From NCBI GenBank assembly GCA_937925925.1, contig CALANA010000203.1:1-57032 (forward strand): a stretch of 57,032 nt of DNA. The letters run 5' to 3'. The position numbers and the translations under genes are program-made. The DNA comes from an uncultured Chloroflexales bacterium. GTDB taxonomy: Bacteria; Chloroflexota; Chloroflexia; Chloroflexales; Chloroflexaceae. The notes beneath the pieces are model-generated. The model did not search any database, was not told the DNA's origin, and worked only from the letters and a program-made list of their open reading frames with translations. This document shows, in pieces, positions 43,969-53,743 of this stretch. Numbering within the stretch: position 1 is the first letter of the stretch; each line of letters begins with the position of its first letter.

Positions 43969-45081
43969 TCAGGGGGTAGCACTGAGGAGATTGGTGCTGA
44001 CGGCCTCGGCCATGGCGTGAAGGGTGCCGCTTTCGACGGCTTCCTTCGCCTGACGAATCGCATTCATGGTTGCAAAGGCATCAGATTTGCCGTGCGCAAT
44101 GATGGTGACGCCGCGCACCCCCAGGAGCGGCACCCCACCATAGGCACGATAGTCGGTGACGCGGCGCACCTGGCGCAAGGGCAACAACCCGGCTGTCACA
44201 AGCCCTGCCCCACCGAGTAAGGCCCCCGCTGGTGCCCGCCAGCGCCCGGCACCGGGCCACAACGTCAGTACCGTCGCTGGTAGTAACCCCACCAGCAAGC
44301 GCCGGATCAGATTGCGCCGCATTTCCAGCTTGATCTTGCGCGTGGCGAACGAGACGACTGACTCGCCCATTTTTAGCACCAGATTGCCCACGAAACCATC
44401 GGTCACCAGCACATCACACATATCATGCAACAACAAATCTTTGGGTTCCGCATTGCCCACAAAATTTAGTGTACTCTCCAGCAAAAGCGCATGCGCTTCT
44501 TGCACCAGCCGATCACCCTTGGTCGACTCTTCGCCGTTTGCCAGCAGCGCCACACGGGGATTATGGACACCGCGTACCAGCGCGGTATAGACGCTGCCAA
44601 TTTGCCCAAATTGCAACAGATATTCCGGCTTACAGTCGGTCGTTGCGCCAATATCGAGCATCAGCACCGGTTTGTGGAGCGTTGGAAACAGTCCGGCCAA
44701 TGCCGGTCGTTCAATGCCGGGCAACCGCCCCAGAATAAACAGCGCGGCAGCCATCGACGCACCGCTATGACCGGCAGAGACAAAGGCGTCGGCAGCCCCA
44801 TCACGAACCATGCGCAAGCCGACCACGTGGCTTGAGTTGGTCTTGCGCCGTACCGCCTGAGCGGGCGGTTCGTCCATACTAATGACTTCCGGCGCATCAA
44901 CAATGGGCAGGTCAAGACCGGTTGTATCGTAACGTGCCAGTTGTTGCGCTATCGCCGATTGTAGGCCAACCAGGATGACCGTACAGCCATAGGAACGAGC
45001 GGCCTGTACCGCCCCTTTGATGGTCTCTTGTGGGGCATAATCGCCGCCCATAGCGTCCAGTACGATTCGGATCGCGCTCAT
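43969..45081 (-). CDS. plsX: Phosphate acyltransferase PlsX
   Basis: The start is MSAIRIVLDAMGGDYAP, giving 370 residues; the ORF extends ten codons further upstream. PlsX converts acyl-ACP to acyl-phosphate for PlsY. Conserved segments include VDAPEVISMDEPPAQAVR, AFVSAGHSGA, LLDIGATTDCKPEYL and CDVLVTDGFVGNLVLK. An odd Arg/Gly/Ala-rich piece (TLWPGAGRWRAPAGALLGGA) precedes the usual C-terminal YGGVPLLGV. rpmF and fabH are not adjacent. Confidence 0.92.
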   Translation of the reverse strand: MSAIRIVLDAMGGDYAPQETIKGAVQAARSYGCTVILVGLQSAIAQQLARYDTTGLDLPIVDAPEVISMDEPPAQAVRRKTNSSHVVGLRMVRDGAADAFVSAGHSGASMAAALFILGRLPGIERPALAGLFPTLHKPVLMLDIGATTDCKPEYLLQFGQIGSVYTALVRGVHNPRVALLANGEESTKGDRLVQEAHALLLESTLNFVGNAEPKDLLLHDMCDVLVTDGFVGNLVLKMGESVVSFATRKIKLEMRRNLIRRLLVGLLPATVLTLWPGAGRWRAPAGALLGGAGLVTAGLLPLRQVRRVTDYRAYGGVPLLGVRGVTIIAHGKSDAFATMNAIRQAKEAVESGTLHAMAEAVSTNLLSATP

Positions 45082-45247
45082 TGCCGTGTCCTTCATAGCA
45101 TCGGTACGCAATGCATGCCCATCAGGTTCTGATCAGACGTGTCTACGACCATCACTCGTAATGGTTGATACGAAACGGCAGATCGTGAACCACATTCTTG
45201 TGCCGACAAACTATAGCATCAGGGGAGATTTGCGTCAAACGGCGGAA

Positions 45248-47356
45248 TCAAAACGGTTCGGGGGGTCTGATACGCCAGATCATCGCGCCTAGCCAGAGCG
45301 TGGCCGTATTCCACAGCACAAAACCGGCCATTGCCAGCACGACTACGCGGCCCGCTCGCCCACAGCGCCATAGCACACGCACCGCCAGCGCCGCGCCGAC
45401 GGCCACGGCCCACGCCGAAAACATGAGCCAGCGCGTACTCTGGGTGGAGAGCGTTATGAACGGCAGGATGGCAAAGGGAACGCTAACCAGCAAACTGCCG
45501 GCCATGAGCATCAGCAAGATGTGCGCTGAGCGCCCGCGCCGTAGCAGGGTGAGCATGCCTGGCAGCGCCAGCAGCAGCGGGAAAAAGCCGAAGTGGGTAA
45601 TCAGGCCACTGTACCAGAGCGTGTGCCAGAGGTAACTGCGCTCAACTGGTGCCCGCTGCGCCAGGCCGGTCATCCCACCGGTCGCCACGGCCTGGGCCTG
45701 GCTGATGAACAGCGGCAGGTAGGCACTGTAGAAGAACACCAGCGCACCCGACAATGCGCCCATCCCGGCCAGCAGCAGCGGCCGCCACAGCCGCTGGCAC
45801 CAGGCAACCTGCTGCCAGAGCGCTATCCGCAGCAGTACCAGCAGCACGCCGATCAGCAGCACGGTATTGATAAAGAAGCCGAAATGCCCCAGGAACACAC
45901 CCAGTAGCAGCACGCTGATCATGATGGCATACCAACGCTGACTGGTTGTTTGTTGAGCGGCGTACATCAGCGCGGTGATCAGCACCAGGGTCGCAAACTG
46001 GGTGTAGATATGAGTGTTGAACGACCACCAGATGGTCATAAACCCGGCTGCACTGAATACATAGATCGCCGCCGCCAGCAGCGCCGTGCGCCGCGCAGTC
46101 GGCGTTGGCAGTACCGAGGCTGGCGTGGTGGCCCAGATGACAAGCGTGAACACCAGCACAGCCCCCAGTCCTTCGACCAGGGCCGCGCTCAACTGGAGCA
46201 GATCGGGCGTGTCGATCCCGGATAAGGTCAATGGCGCGAGCATCAGATATGGCCCGGAAGGATAGGGGAAATCAACGCCACGATTACGCGAGAGCAGATA
46301 CACCTGTCCTAGCGCCGTCTCGTGCAAGCGGTTGGTGTGAAAGCCAATATCGCCATGCATCGAGCGCGGGTAGAGCCGCCCACCATAGCGCAACCCGAAT
46401 GCCGCCACCACGATCAGGATCAGCCAGGCCAGCGTGTACGGATCGAGCGCGATGCCAGTACGTTTTGCCAGCGGCGGTAATGTCGCCTGCAACACCAGTG
46501 TCAGCACATAACACAGGGCCAGCGTCACCAGCGCTGGTATGGCACCAGCGGCCCAGCGCGGCGGATCGAGTACGGCGGCCAGCACCACTAGCACGATACC
46601 ACAGGCCAGACAGCCGGTGGCCCGGCGTGTGGCGCGAGGCACGGCACCGAGGGCACGGAGCAAGGTCAGCCAGGCCAGGGTGGCGGCGAGCAGCCAGATG
46701 CTCACAGCTTGCCAGTCGGGCATAATCGGCAACGCCGAGGGCAGCGAGGTGATCCGCACCGCATCGAGGGGCGTGCCGATCTGACGTGGGTCATCCGGAG
46801 GCGAAAACGTCTCGGTGCGGAGAGTCAGCGTCAGCGTTCCGCCGCGCAGATGGTGTGCGGGCACCGCCAACCGAAAGCGGGCACCAGCGGGGCGCACGGG
46901 CAGCAGCGCCAGCCGCTCAGTGCCGCTCCAGACCTCAATCGTGTGTGGGCCAGCAGCTACCACCTGCGCATTCACCGGAAAGAACGTCAGATCCACCAGC
47001 AGCGGACGCTGGCCCAGACCCGGCAGCATGATTGTGGCCCCATCGCGTGTCCAGCGAAAGGTGCCATGGATGTCACGTTCGGCGGTATTGAAGCCATACA
47101 GGTGGGGCAGGTCGCTGCCGTACCCCTCCTCCTTCCCCACATCAATCATGTAGCGCAAGGGGAGTTGGGGTACAAGCAGCAGTGCCAGCAGCAGCAGCGC
47201 CAGCAGCACGTAGAACGACCGTGGACGGAACGCCGCCTGCCATACCCTTCTTTCTGCGTGCAACCAGCGCACTATCCAGGTACCAGCCATTGGCAATGCA
47301 CCGGAGGTGTGCAGACCTATTTGGCGGCGTATTTGAGCGTGATCACGAGTCGGCAT
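45248..47356 (-). CDS. Large multi-pass membrane protein (GT-C glycosyltransferase-like)
   Basis: Starting at MPTRDHAQIRRQIG gives 702 residues; the ORF extends 53 codons upstream through a repeat. One helix at ~45-65 is followed by a ~180-residue beta-rich external region, then at least ten helices with an MHGDIGFHTNRLHE loop and a DFPYPSGPYLM loop between them. The arrangement resembles GT-C family enzymes or O-antigen-type membrane proteins, but no catalytic Asp motif is certain. Function unknown. Confidence 0.75.
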   Translation of the reverse strand: MPTRDHAQIRRQIGLHTSGALPMAGTWIVRWLHAERRVWQAAFRPRSFYVLLALLLLALLLVPQLPLRYMIDVGKEEGYGSDLPHLYGFNTAERDIHGTFRWTRDGATIMLPGLGQRPLLVDLTFFPVNAQVVAAGPHTIEVWSGTERLALLPVRPAGARFRLAVPAHHLRGGTLTLTLRTETFSPPDDPRQIGTPLDAVRITSLPSALPIMPDWQAVSIWLLAATLAWLTLLRALGAVPRATRRATGCLACGIVLVVLAAVLDPPRWAAGAIPALVTLALCYVLTLVLQATLPPLAKRTGIALDPYTLAWLILIVVAAFGLRYGGRLYPRSMHGDIGFHTNRLHETALGQVYLLSRNRGVDFPYPSGPYLMLAPLTLSGIDTPDLLQLSAALVEGLGAVLVFTLVIWATTPASVLPTPTARRTALLAAAIYVFSAAGFMTIWWSFNTHIYTQFATLVLITALMYAAQQTTSQRWYAIMISVLLLGVFLGHFGFFINTVLLIGVLLVLLRIALWQQVAWCQRLWRPLLLAGMGALSGALVFFYSAYLPLFISQAQAVATGGMTGLAQRAPVERSYLWHTLWYSGLITHFGFFPLLLALPGMLTLLRRGRSAHILLMLMAGSLLVSVPFAILPFITLSTQSTRWLMFSAWAVAVGAALAVRVLWRCGRAGRVVVLAMAGFVLWNTATLWLGAMIWRIRPPEPF

Positions 47357-47402
47357 AACCAGAATTATAGCGTGACGGCTCGGATAGCTCAAGGATCTGT
47401 TG

Positions 47403-47419
47403 CGCTCATACCAATTTGA
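47403..47419. repeat. 17-bp interspersed repeat copy
   Basis: CGCTCATACCAATTTGA here also occurs at 20330-20346; a related TATCAATTTGACTTTG is at 37534. Probably the edge of a dispersed repeat family. Confidence 0.65.
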
Positions 47420-47533
47420 CTGGTACGTTCCGTAGAAATGGAAGGCCCGCCCCACAGTTGTACGACCGAGCCATAGACAAAACCGCCGAGGCCGATACAT
47501 AGCAAGCCGGGCCAACGTTTCAGACAGTTTCGC

Positions 47534-47824
47534 TTAGCTTGAGCGATACCGATCCCGTACTCGCGGCGAGCGCAGGCGACGTTGCAGGCGACGGATGCGG
47601 AAACCCTGGCGTGCCATCTGCGTCCAGGCATCTTCGGGCGAAAGCGCCAGGGCGATCTGGCGATCATCCAACCGATGGGACTGGTGATCATTCAGCCGTG
47701 CTACCTGTCGATGTAACTCGTCATCGGCTGGGGTTGATGGCCCATAACTCCACCATATCGACCAGACCAGATAAACACCAGCCGCGAGGATCATGGTCAC
47801 CAGCAACCACAGGATTAGCACCAT
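47534..47824 (-). CDS. Small single-pass membrane protein
   Basis: A 96-residue protein with one N-terminal transmembrane helix (residues ~3-26) and a basic cytosolic tail (RIRRLQRRLRSPRVRDRYR). Its ATG overlaps the stop of the preceding response regulator gene (TAATG), so it is translationally coupled to the two-component system. I do not recognise a family; an accessory role in signalling is inferred from position only. Confidence 0.6.
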   Translation of the reverse strand: MVLILWLLVTMILAAGVYLVWSIWWSYGPSTPADDELHRQVARLNDHQSHRLDDRQIALALSPEDAWTQMARQGFRIRRLQRRLRSPRVRDRYRSS

Positions 47825-48462
47825 TATGCCATACCCTCCTGCTGTAACTTATAATAAATACCCGCCGCCTCGGTGCGATTGTTCACATTCAGCTTTTGAT
47901 AAATATTTTGCAAGTGAAACTTGACCGTATTATCACTCACACTCAGCCGCTGCGCAATCTGCGTATTGGTCAAACCCTGAGCCACCAGCGCCAGCACCTC
48001 GATCTCCCGTTCCGACAAATCCGTCATTGCCGGATATGGGCGCTGCCGATGAGTTCGCAACCAGCGTTTCGCCGCCTGCGGAAAGACGAGTTGCCCACGA
48101 TATACCTGCCGAATACTGGTTATCGTCTGTTGGGGCGACTCGGTTTTGAGCGCAAACCCATCGGCCTCTTTCTCCAGCGCCGACTGCAGCGAGTCACCAT
48201 CGTTAAAGGCCGACAGCACCAGCACCTTCGTGGGCAAGCCTTCGGCACGAATATGCTCCAGGCACGTCAGCCCGTCCATCATTGGCATCTGCAAATCCAG
48301 CACAACCACATCGGGAAGTAGCTGCCGGACTACCGCCAGCGCTTCTGTACCGGTACTGGCACAACCGACGACCTCAATATCATCCTCAGCATCAAGAAGG
48401 GAGCGCATCCCTTCCAGGACAAGCGCATGATCATCAGCCAGTACGACCCGAATGACAGCCAT
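47824..48462 (-). CDS. NarL/LuxR-family response regulator
   Basis: A 212-residue regulator. The receiver domain has VVLADDHALV, VVVLDLQMPMMDG (phospho-Asp) and VLVLSAFND, with a Lys near residue 105. The C-terminal HTH (LSEREIEVLALVAQGLTNTQIAQRLSVSDNTVKFHLQ) is LuxR type. Partner kinase is 16 bases upstream on the same strand. Confidence 0.93.
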   Translation of the reverse strand: MAVIRVVLADDHALVLEGMRSLLDAEDDIEVVGCASTGTEALAVVRQLLPDVVVLDLQMPMMDGLTCLEHIRAEGLPTKVLVLSAFNDGDSLQSALEKEADGFALKTESPQQTITSIRQVYRGQLVFPQAAKRWLRTHRQRPYPAMTDLSEREIEVLALVAQGLTNTQIAQRLSVSDNTVKFHLQNIYQKLNVNNRTEAAGIYYKLQQEGMA

Positions 48463-48478
48463 AGCTTACTCCAGCGTA

Positions 48479-49222
48479 TTACCCACCTGCTGCCGGATAG
48501 GGCACACGCACCCACACGCGCGTTCCAACTCCCGGCATACTCTGGATATCGAATGTGCCTCCGAGAATCATAACACGCTCGCGCATTCCCTCCAACCCGA
48601 TATGCACATGTTCCTGGTCGGCGAGAACCTGGTTGAGATCAAACCCGCGGCCATTGTCAATCACTTCCATCGTAATCGCTGCACCATCGCTGGCGAGAAC
48701 AACCAGATGTTGATCGGCATGTCCATGGCGCGATGAGTTGGAGAGCGCTTCTTGCAAAATACGATACAGCCCGATTTTGACCGGTAGGGGCACATCGGGG
48801 AATGTTCCCTGAACATCCAGGGTGATCGGATTGCCCGTTGCTTCTTCGTGCTGGATGAGCAACCCCTCCAGGACCGAGAGCAGATCGCGGCGTTCAAATT
48901 CAGGCGGGCGAAAAGCACCCATAAATGTGCGAATTTCGTCGAGAGCATGCTCCAGCAAGCGTATGCTCCGCTGCAGACGTTCGGTATCTTCTGCGGTGTC
49001 CGCACTGTCACGCCGCTCAAGATGCCGCTGGACAATACTGAGTTGCGAGAGCGCGGCAAAGATATTTTGCACCGGGCCATCGTGAATATCCAGAATAATC
49101 CGACCAACTTCACGCTCGGCGATCTGCAGCATGCGCCACGATGTTTCGCGGCTACGCTCTTCTCTACGCTCTTCTGTTTGCTCGGCTGGTTGTGTGTCAC
49201 GACCATATACACTGGGCATCAT
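48479..49222 (-). CDS. Cytosolic NarX/DegS-type sensor histidine kinase
   Basis: ATG 49222 follows GGAAGGAG by five bases and gives 247 residues. The HisKA_3 box (LDIHDGPVQNIF) is followed by an HATPase with LQEALSNSSRHGHA, DNGRGFD and GLEGMRERV. There is no membrane segment or sensor domain, so signal input must come through another protein or the N-terminal ~30 residues. Confidence 0.9.
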   Translation of the reverse strand: MMPSVYGRDTQPAEQTEERREERSRETSWRMLQIAEREVGRIILDIHDGPVQNIFAALSQLSIVQRHLERRDSADTAEDTERLQRSIRLLEHALDEIRTFMGAFRPPEFERRDLLSVLEGLLIQHEEATGNPITLDVQGTFPDVPLPVKIGLYRILQEALSNSSRHGHADQHLVVLASDGAAITMEVIDNGRGFDLNQVLADQEHVHIGLEGMRERVMILGGTFDIQSMPGVGTRVWVRVPYPAAGG

Positions 49223-50168
49223 TGCCACTCCTTCCCTCCGCCGTCGTCGTATATCACTACGCTAGACGGGTGAGACATATATTTTCCAGGCACACTGGCA
49301 AGCACAGTCGATCTGTGCCGAATGTAGAAGCGTGCCTGTGGAGGCAGGGGTTTGCATTATTATACACTATCTAACCTGCTCCTGCTTGTAGACCTGTATA
49401 GGGGAACTGTTCACACGTAACCGTTCAGGGGGACTTTCGCCAGCGGGGGTTGCGGGGGCCTGCGGCCCCGGCAACCCCCGGCAACCTCCGGACGGGGTCG
49501 TGCCCCGCCCAACCACCCCACCTGAACGGTTACGTTGACCATTGGTATAAGCTTACTATACGATCGCCAGTACAGCAGGTTTGTGAAATTTCGATCGAGC
49601 GGTTTCATTCATTGTGGTACAGATACTCATGTTTTCTGGGGTTTCCTGACACGATATGCCCAGTCTGGCTGGAATACAAGCGAGATTGTTCTTTATTTCG
49701 CAATGATCCTGTGCTGTTTTTCTCAATATTCAGCCATCCTTATTTTCTTTGAAGTTATTCTTCCTATGATGAATTCTGATAAAAACAAACCTTTTCGATC
49801 TTATACTGACATTATTTGTTCTTTTCTTCTCAATGCGGTTTAGAGAAGATGACTTTTAGTTGCGAAACTTTTTCTCAAACATATAGATAACGTGCTACAG
49901 TAACATAACAGCAATTTTTGCCAACAATTCTCTATTTTTCGACTACTTTCAGATATCAGCGTGGTATGCTCTAGCAATCCTACGTCAGGGATGCACGGGA
50001 ATTTCGTCAATAGCCGGGGGATAAGACGGCTTTTCCCCGGCGAGAGCGCGATCTCCCTCGTTTGTAGACTGGCTGTAGAGCGGTGAGAGCGCCACTGATC
50101 GAGATTCATGTCACACTCGATCAGCGCGAAGCAGGGTTGTTGGAAGCACTCAAGGAGGAGGTGTGTGT
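49223..50168. other. Gene-free region with an AT-rich island before the hdr operon
   Basis: No gene is supported. A MITE-like element lies at 49416-49534. From about 49540 to 49980 the composition turns strongly AT-rich, unlike the rest of the window. A possible promoter is TTGCGA (49860-49865) with TATAGA 16 bases later, read toward hdrC. Small frames here, such as a 102-residue hydrophobic one, lack RBS support. Confidence 0.6.
49416..49534. repeat. MITE-like element with 14-bp terminal inverted repeats
   Basis: Arms CGTAACCGTTCAGG (49416-49429) and CCTGAACGGTTACG (49521-49534) are exact reverse complements. The GC-rich core includes GGGGGCCTGCGGCCCC. The build is like that of 5843-6006, whose arms also contain a CCGTTC. 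Confidence 0.75.
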
Positions 50169-50753
50169 ATGGCTACGACTGCTGCCACGGTACGACCGAC
50201 CACGTTCTTTGACGAGGTGGTCGCCGAGACACCGGGTGATCCCAGGCTTGAAGCCTGTCTCCAATGCGGGACGTGTGGTGGATCGTGCCCTTCCGGGGCT
50301 GATATGGATCACACCCCGCGCGCAATCTTTGCCCTGATTGCGGCCGGGATGAAAGATGCGGTGCTACGCAGTAATACGGCCTGGTATTGTGTCTCGTGTT
50401 ACTACTGCATGGTGCGCTGCCCCCAGGAAATTCATATCACAGACATCATGTATGCCCTCAAGCGCATGTCGATCAAGGCCGGGCTGTATCAGGACAAGAC
50501 CAGCGTGCCTGAAGCATCCGATTTTGCAGAAACCTTTGTCAACTATGTGGAAACCTACGGCCGCAGCTTTGAACTGGGCCTGGCGACCCGTTACCATCTA
50601 TTGCACCACCCGCTGGATATGATCAAAATGGTACCGCTGGGTCTGGGGATGTGGCGACGCAAGCGATTGGATTTCACCCCCCGACGGATTGAAGGTATCG
50701 AACAGTTACACGCTATTCTGAAGCGTGCCAAAGAATTGGGAGCAGCCGCATGA
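50169..50753 (+). CDS. hdrC: Heterodisulfide reductase subunit C-like iron-sulfur protein (HdrC)
   Basis: The start is the ATG after AAGGAGGAGG, giving 194 residues. Two 4Fe-4S motifs are seen, CLQCGTCGGSCPSG and CVSCYYCMVRCP, the latter followed by EIHITDIMYALKR. HdrC relays electrons from HdrA to HdrB. ATGA overlap with hdrB. It begins the hdr-mvh operon. Confidence 0.92.
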   Translation: MATTAATVRPTTFFDEVVAETPGDPRLEACLQCGTCGGSCPSGADMDHTPRAIFALIAAGMKDAVLRSNTAWYCVSCYYCMVRCPQEIHITDIMYALKRMSIKAGLYQDKTSVPEASDFAETFVNYVETYGRSFELGLATRYHLLHHPLDMIKMVPLGLGMWRRKRLDFTPRRIEGIEQLHAILKRAKELGAAA

Positions 50754-51724
50754 AGTACAGCTATTATCCCGGTTGTTCGCTCGAGCGCCAGGCCAGTGCC
50801 TATCATCAATCGACCATGGCCGTGGCTCGACCTTTGAACATCGATCTGGTTGAACTGGAAGATTGGAATTGTTGTGGGGCGATTGAGTATATCGCGGTGG
50901 ATTTGCTCCCCGCCTATGCCCTGATCAGTCGCAACCTGGCGCTGGCGGCGAACCAGAATGGTGGGGGCAACCACCAGATCGTCGCGCCATGTAGCGCATG
51001 CTACCTCAACTTGAGCAAGGCCGACAAATATATGTCCGATTCGCCCGAACTGGCCGCGAAGGTGAATACGGCATTGGCAGCAGGTGGCTTGAGCTATACC
51101 CCTGGCACCATCCGCACCCGGCACCTGCTGGATGTGATTGTCAACGATGTTGGCCTGGATGCGATCAAAGAACGAGTGACCAACGCGCTGTACAATCTGC
51201 GTGTGGCACCCTACTATGGCTGCGTCGTCGTACGACCTGGCTTCGATCATCAGTTCGATGACACCGAGTATCCAACCTCGATGGACAAACTGATGCGTGT
51301 CCTGGGCGCAACCGTTATTGATTTCCCCCTCAAATCCCACTGCTGCGGTGGGCATATGACCCAGATTAGCCAGGATGTGGCCCTGGAGTTGATACGTCGC
51401 CTGCTCAAGAACGCCAGCGACTACGACGCCGATGTGATTGTGACGCTGTGCCCCATGTGCCAACTGAACCTGGATGCCTACCAGGACAGCGTGAACAAGC
51501 AGTTTGGCACGGACTACCACATTCCCATCCTGTACTTCACGCAACTGGTTGGTCTGGCGTTTGGATTGCCTGCGACTGAACTGGGGATTGGCAAAGAATT
51601 TGTGGATGCGCGACCGGCGTTGGCAAAGGTTGGCGCAACACCGGACGTGACAGACATCCCGGCTTCCCGCCGAGACAAGAAAGCGCTACCCATGCCGCGC
51701 ATGACCAGGGAGGGAGAACGATGA
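50750..51724 (+). CDS. hdrB: Heterodisulfide reductase subunit B-like protein (HdrB)
   Basis: A 324-residue protein with two CCG domains. Cysteines at 9, 41, 42, 81 and 84, and at 158, 198, 199, 234 and 237, match the ten ligands that hold the two noncubane 4Fe-4S clusters in archaeal HdrB (SLERQ follows the first, CCGAIE, CSACYLN, SHCCGGHM, CPMCQLN). It therefore looks fully competent for disulfide-type chemistry. In non-methanogens the substrate is not CoM-S-S-CoB and is unknown. Confidence 0.93.
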   Translation: MKYSYYPGCSLERQASAYHQSTMAVARPLNIDLVELEDWNCCGAIEYIAVDLLPAYALISRNLALAANQNGGGNHQIVAPCSACYLNLSKADKYMSDSPELAAKVNTALAAGGLSYTPGTIRTRHLLDVIVNDVGLDAIKERVTNALYNLRVAPYYGCVVVRPGFDHQFDDTEYPTSMDKLMRVLGATVIDFPLKSHCCGGHMTQISQDVALELIRRLLKNASDYDADVIVTLCPMCQLNLDAYQDSVNKQFGTDYHIPILYFTQLVGLAFGLPATELGIGKEFVDARPALAKVGATPDVTDIPASRRDKKALPMPRMTREGER

Positions 51725-53724
51725 GCGAAGAACGTGTCGGCGTCTATGTCTGTCATTGTGGGACGAACATCGCCAAAACGGTCGATGTCCAGGACGTAGC
51801 CACCTGGGCGGCGGGGCAACCGCATGTCACCGTAGCCCGCGATTATAAGTTTATGTGTTCCAGTCTGGGCCAGGAAATGGTTGAGCAGGATATTCAGGAG
51901 CAGGGACTCACGCGGGTAGTCGTGGCCGCCTGTTCGCCGCATATGCATGAGAAGACCTTTCAGGGTGCCTGTGAACGCGCAGGTCTCAACCGCTTTATGT
52001 TCGAGATGGCCAATATTCGCGAGCTGAATTCCTGGACTACGAAAGACCGCGAGTCGGCCACGCAGAAGGCCAAATCCATGGTGCGCGGTGCCGTCGAGCG
52101 CGTGGTGCATCATCGTCCGCTCGACATGCTGCCCGTCCCGATCAACCCCAATACCTTGATCGTCGGCGGGGGCATTGCCGGTATTACCGCCGCCCTCGAT
52201 ATTGCCAACGCGGGCTATCATGTCTATCTCGTTGAGCGTGAGCCGTCCATCGGTGGGCATATGGCCCAGGTCGATAAAACGTTTCCGACGCTGGACTGTG
52301 CGGCCTGTATTCTGACGCCACGTATGGTTGATGTCGGTCAGCATCCCAATATCACCCTGTTGAGCTATAGCGAGCTGGAGCAGGTTGATGGGCACGTCGG
52401 CAATTTCACCGTGCGCGTGCGCAAGAAGGCGCGCTTTGTCAACGAAGCATTGTGTACCGGCTGCGGTGACTGCATCGAGAAGTGCCCCGGCAAGACGTTG
52501 GATGAGGTCTTTGAGGTCGGTCTAGGCTATCGCAAGGCGGTATATAAACCCTTTCCCCAGGCGGTGCCCAAGTATCCGGTGATCGATACCGAGAGTTGCA
52601 TTTTCTTTCAGCGTGGTAAGTGCAAGGCGTGCGAACTGGTCTGCCCAACACATGCGATTGATTTTACGCAAAAGGACGAATATCTGCAACTGCAGGTTGG
52701 CAACATCATCCTGGCGACGGGCTATGACCTGTTCGATGCCCGTACGATCCCGCAATATGGCTATGGGCGGCTGGCCAATGTGTTCACCAGCATGGAGTTC
52801 GAGCGCATGGTCAATGCGGCTGGCCCGACCGATGGACAGATCGTCTTGCGTGACGGTGTGACACCGCCGAAGAGTGTCGGCATCATTCACTGCGTCGGGT
52901 CACGTGACAAGCATTATCACGAGTATTGCTCGCGGGTGTGCTGCATGTACTCGCTCAAGTTCGCGCACCTGATCCACGAACGCTTGCCAGACACCGAAGT
53001 CTACAACTTCTACATTGACATTCGCGCTTCGGGGAAGCGCTATGAAGAGTTTTATCATCGGGTGCTGGAAGAGGGAACGCACTTCATCCGTGGACGTGTG
53101 GCCGAAGTCACCGACGCAGCACGCATGCCAGGCGAAGAAGGCAAGCTGATCATTCAGGCCGAGGATACCCTGATTGGCAAGCAACGCCGCATTCCGGTCG
53201 ATATGGTCATCCTCAGTACTGGCGTGCAATCGCGGCACGACTCGCACGAGGTGGCGCAACTGTTTGGCATGGGCTGTGACTTCAACGGCTACTTCATTGA
53301 GCGCCATCCCAAGCTCGACCCGGTGTTGACCATGAGCGACGGTGTGTTTATTGCGGGCGCATGCCAGGGGCCGATGGCGATCCCCGAAACAGTGGCCCAG
53401 GCCGGGTCGGCGGCGTCCCAGGTGATCAGCCTGATCAGCCAGGGTACCCTGATGATGGAGCCGATCCGTGCCCGCATCAATCCCGACAAATGCTCCGGTT
53501 GCCGCATCTGTAACAACCTGTGCCCGTACCACGCCATCACCTTCCACGCTGACCGCAAGGTGTCCGAAGTGATTACGGCCATGTGCCAGGGCTGCGGAGC
53601 GTGTGTGTCCGCCTGTCCCAGTTCGGCGATTACTGGCGCACATTTTACCGCCCAACAGGTCATGTCGCAGATCGAGGGCATCCTGTGGGATGTGCGCGAG
53701 ACGATCCCGTTGATGGCGCGTTAA
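51721..53724 (+). CDS. hdrA: Heterodisulfide reductase subunit A-like bifurcating flavoprotein (HdrA)
   Basis: A 667-residue HdrA. It has an N-terminal VGVYVCHCGTNIAKTVDV domain, an FAD site IVGGGIAGITAALDIA with a DCAACILTP motif, an inserted ferredoxin (CTGCGDCIEKCP), CSRVCCMYS in the middle and two C-terminal 4Fe-4S motifs (CSGCRICNNLCP, CQGCGACVSACP). HdrA carries the bifurcating FAD that splits electrons between ferredoxin and HdrB. ATGA overlap with hdrB; no selenocysteine. Confidence 0.94.
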   Translation: MSEERVGVYVCHCGTNIAKTVDVQDVATWAAGQPHVTVARDYKFMCSSLGQEMVEQDIQEQGLTRVVVAACSPHMHEKTFQGACERAGLNRFMFEMANIRELNSWTTKDRESATQKAKSMVRGAVERVVHHRPLDMLPVPINPNTLIVGGGIAGITAALDIANAGYHVYLVEREPSIGGHMAQVDKTFPTLDCAACILTPRMVDVGQHPNITLLSYSELEQVDGHVGNFTVRVRKKARFVNEALCTGCGDCIEKCPGKTLDEVFEVGLGYRKAVYKPFPQAVPKYPVIDTESCIFFQRGKCKACELVCPTHAIDFTQKDEYLQLQVGNIILATGYDLFDARTIPQYGYGRLANVFTSMEFERMVNAAGPTDGQIVLRDGVTPPKSVGIIHCVGSRDKHYHEYCSRVCCMYSLKFAHLIHERLPDTEVYNFYIDIRASGKRYEEFYHRVLEEGTHFIRGRVAEVTDAARMPGEEGKLIIQAEDTLIGKQRRIPVDMVILSTGVQSRHDSHEVAQLFGMGCDFNGYFIERHPKLDPVLTMSDGVFIAGACQGPMAIPETVAQAGSAASQVISLISQGTLMMEPIRARINPDKCSGCRICNNLCPYHAITFHADRKVSEVITAMCQGCGACVSACPSSAITGAHFTAQQVMSQIEGILWDVRETIPLMAR

Positions 53725-53743
53725 CGACGAAAGGAAAGCACGC

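Noticed and set aside
49535-49843. 102-residue hydrophobic frame in the AT-rich island
   Set aside because: No RBS; the hydrophobicity follows from T-rich codons.
50591-51544. Antisense frame opposite hdrB
   Set aside because: hdrB is certain from its ten cluster cysteines; the antisense product has no motif.
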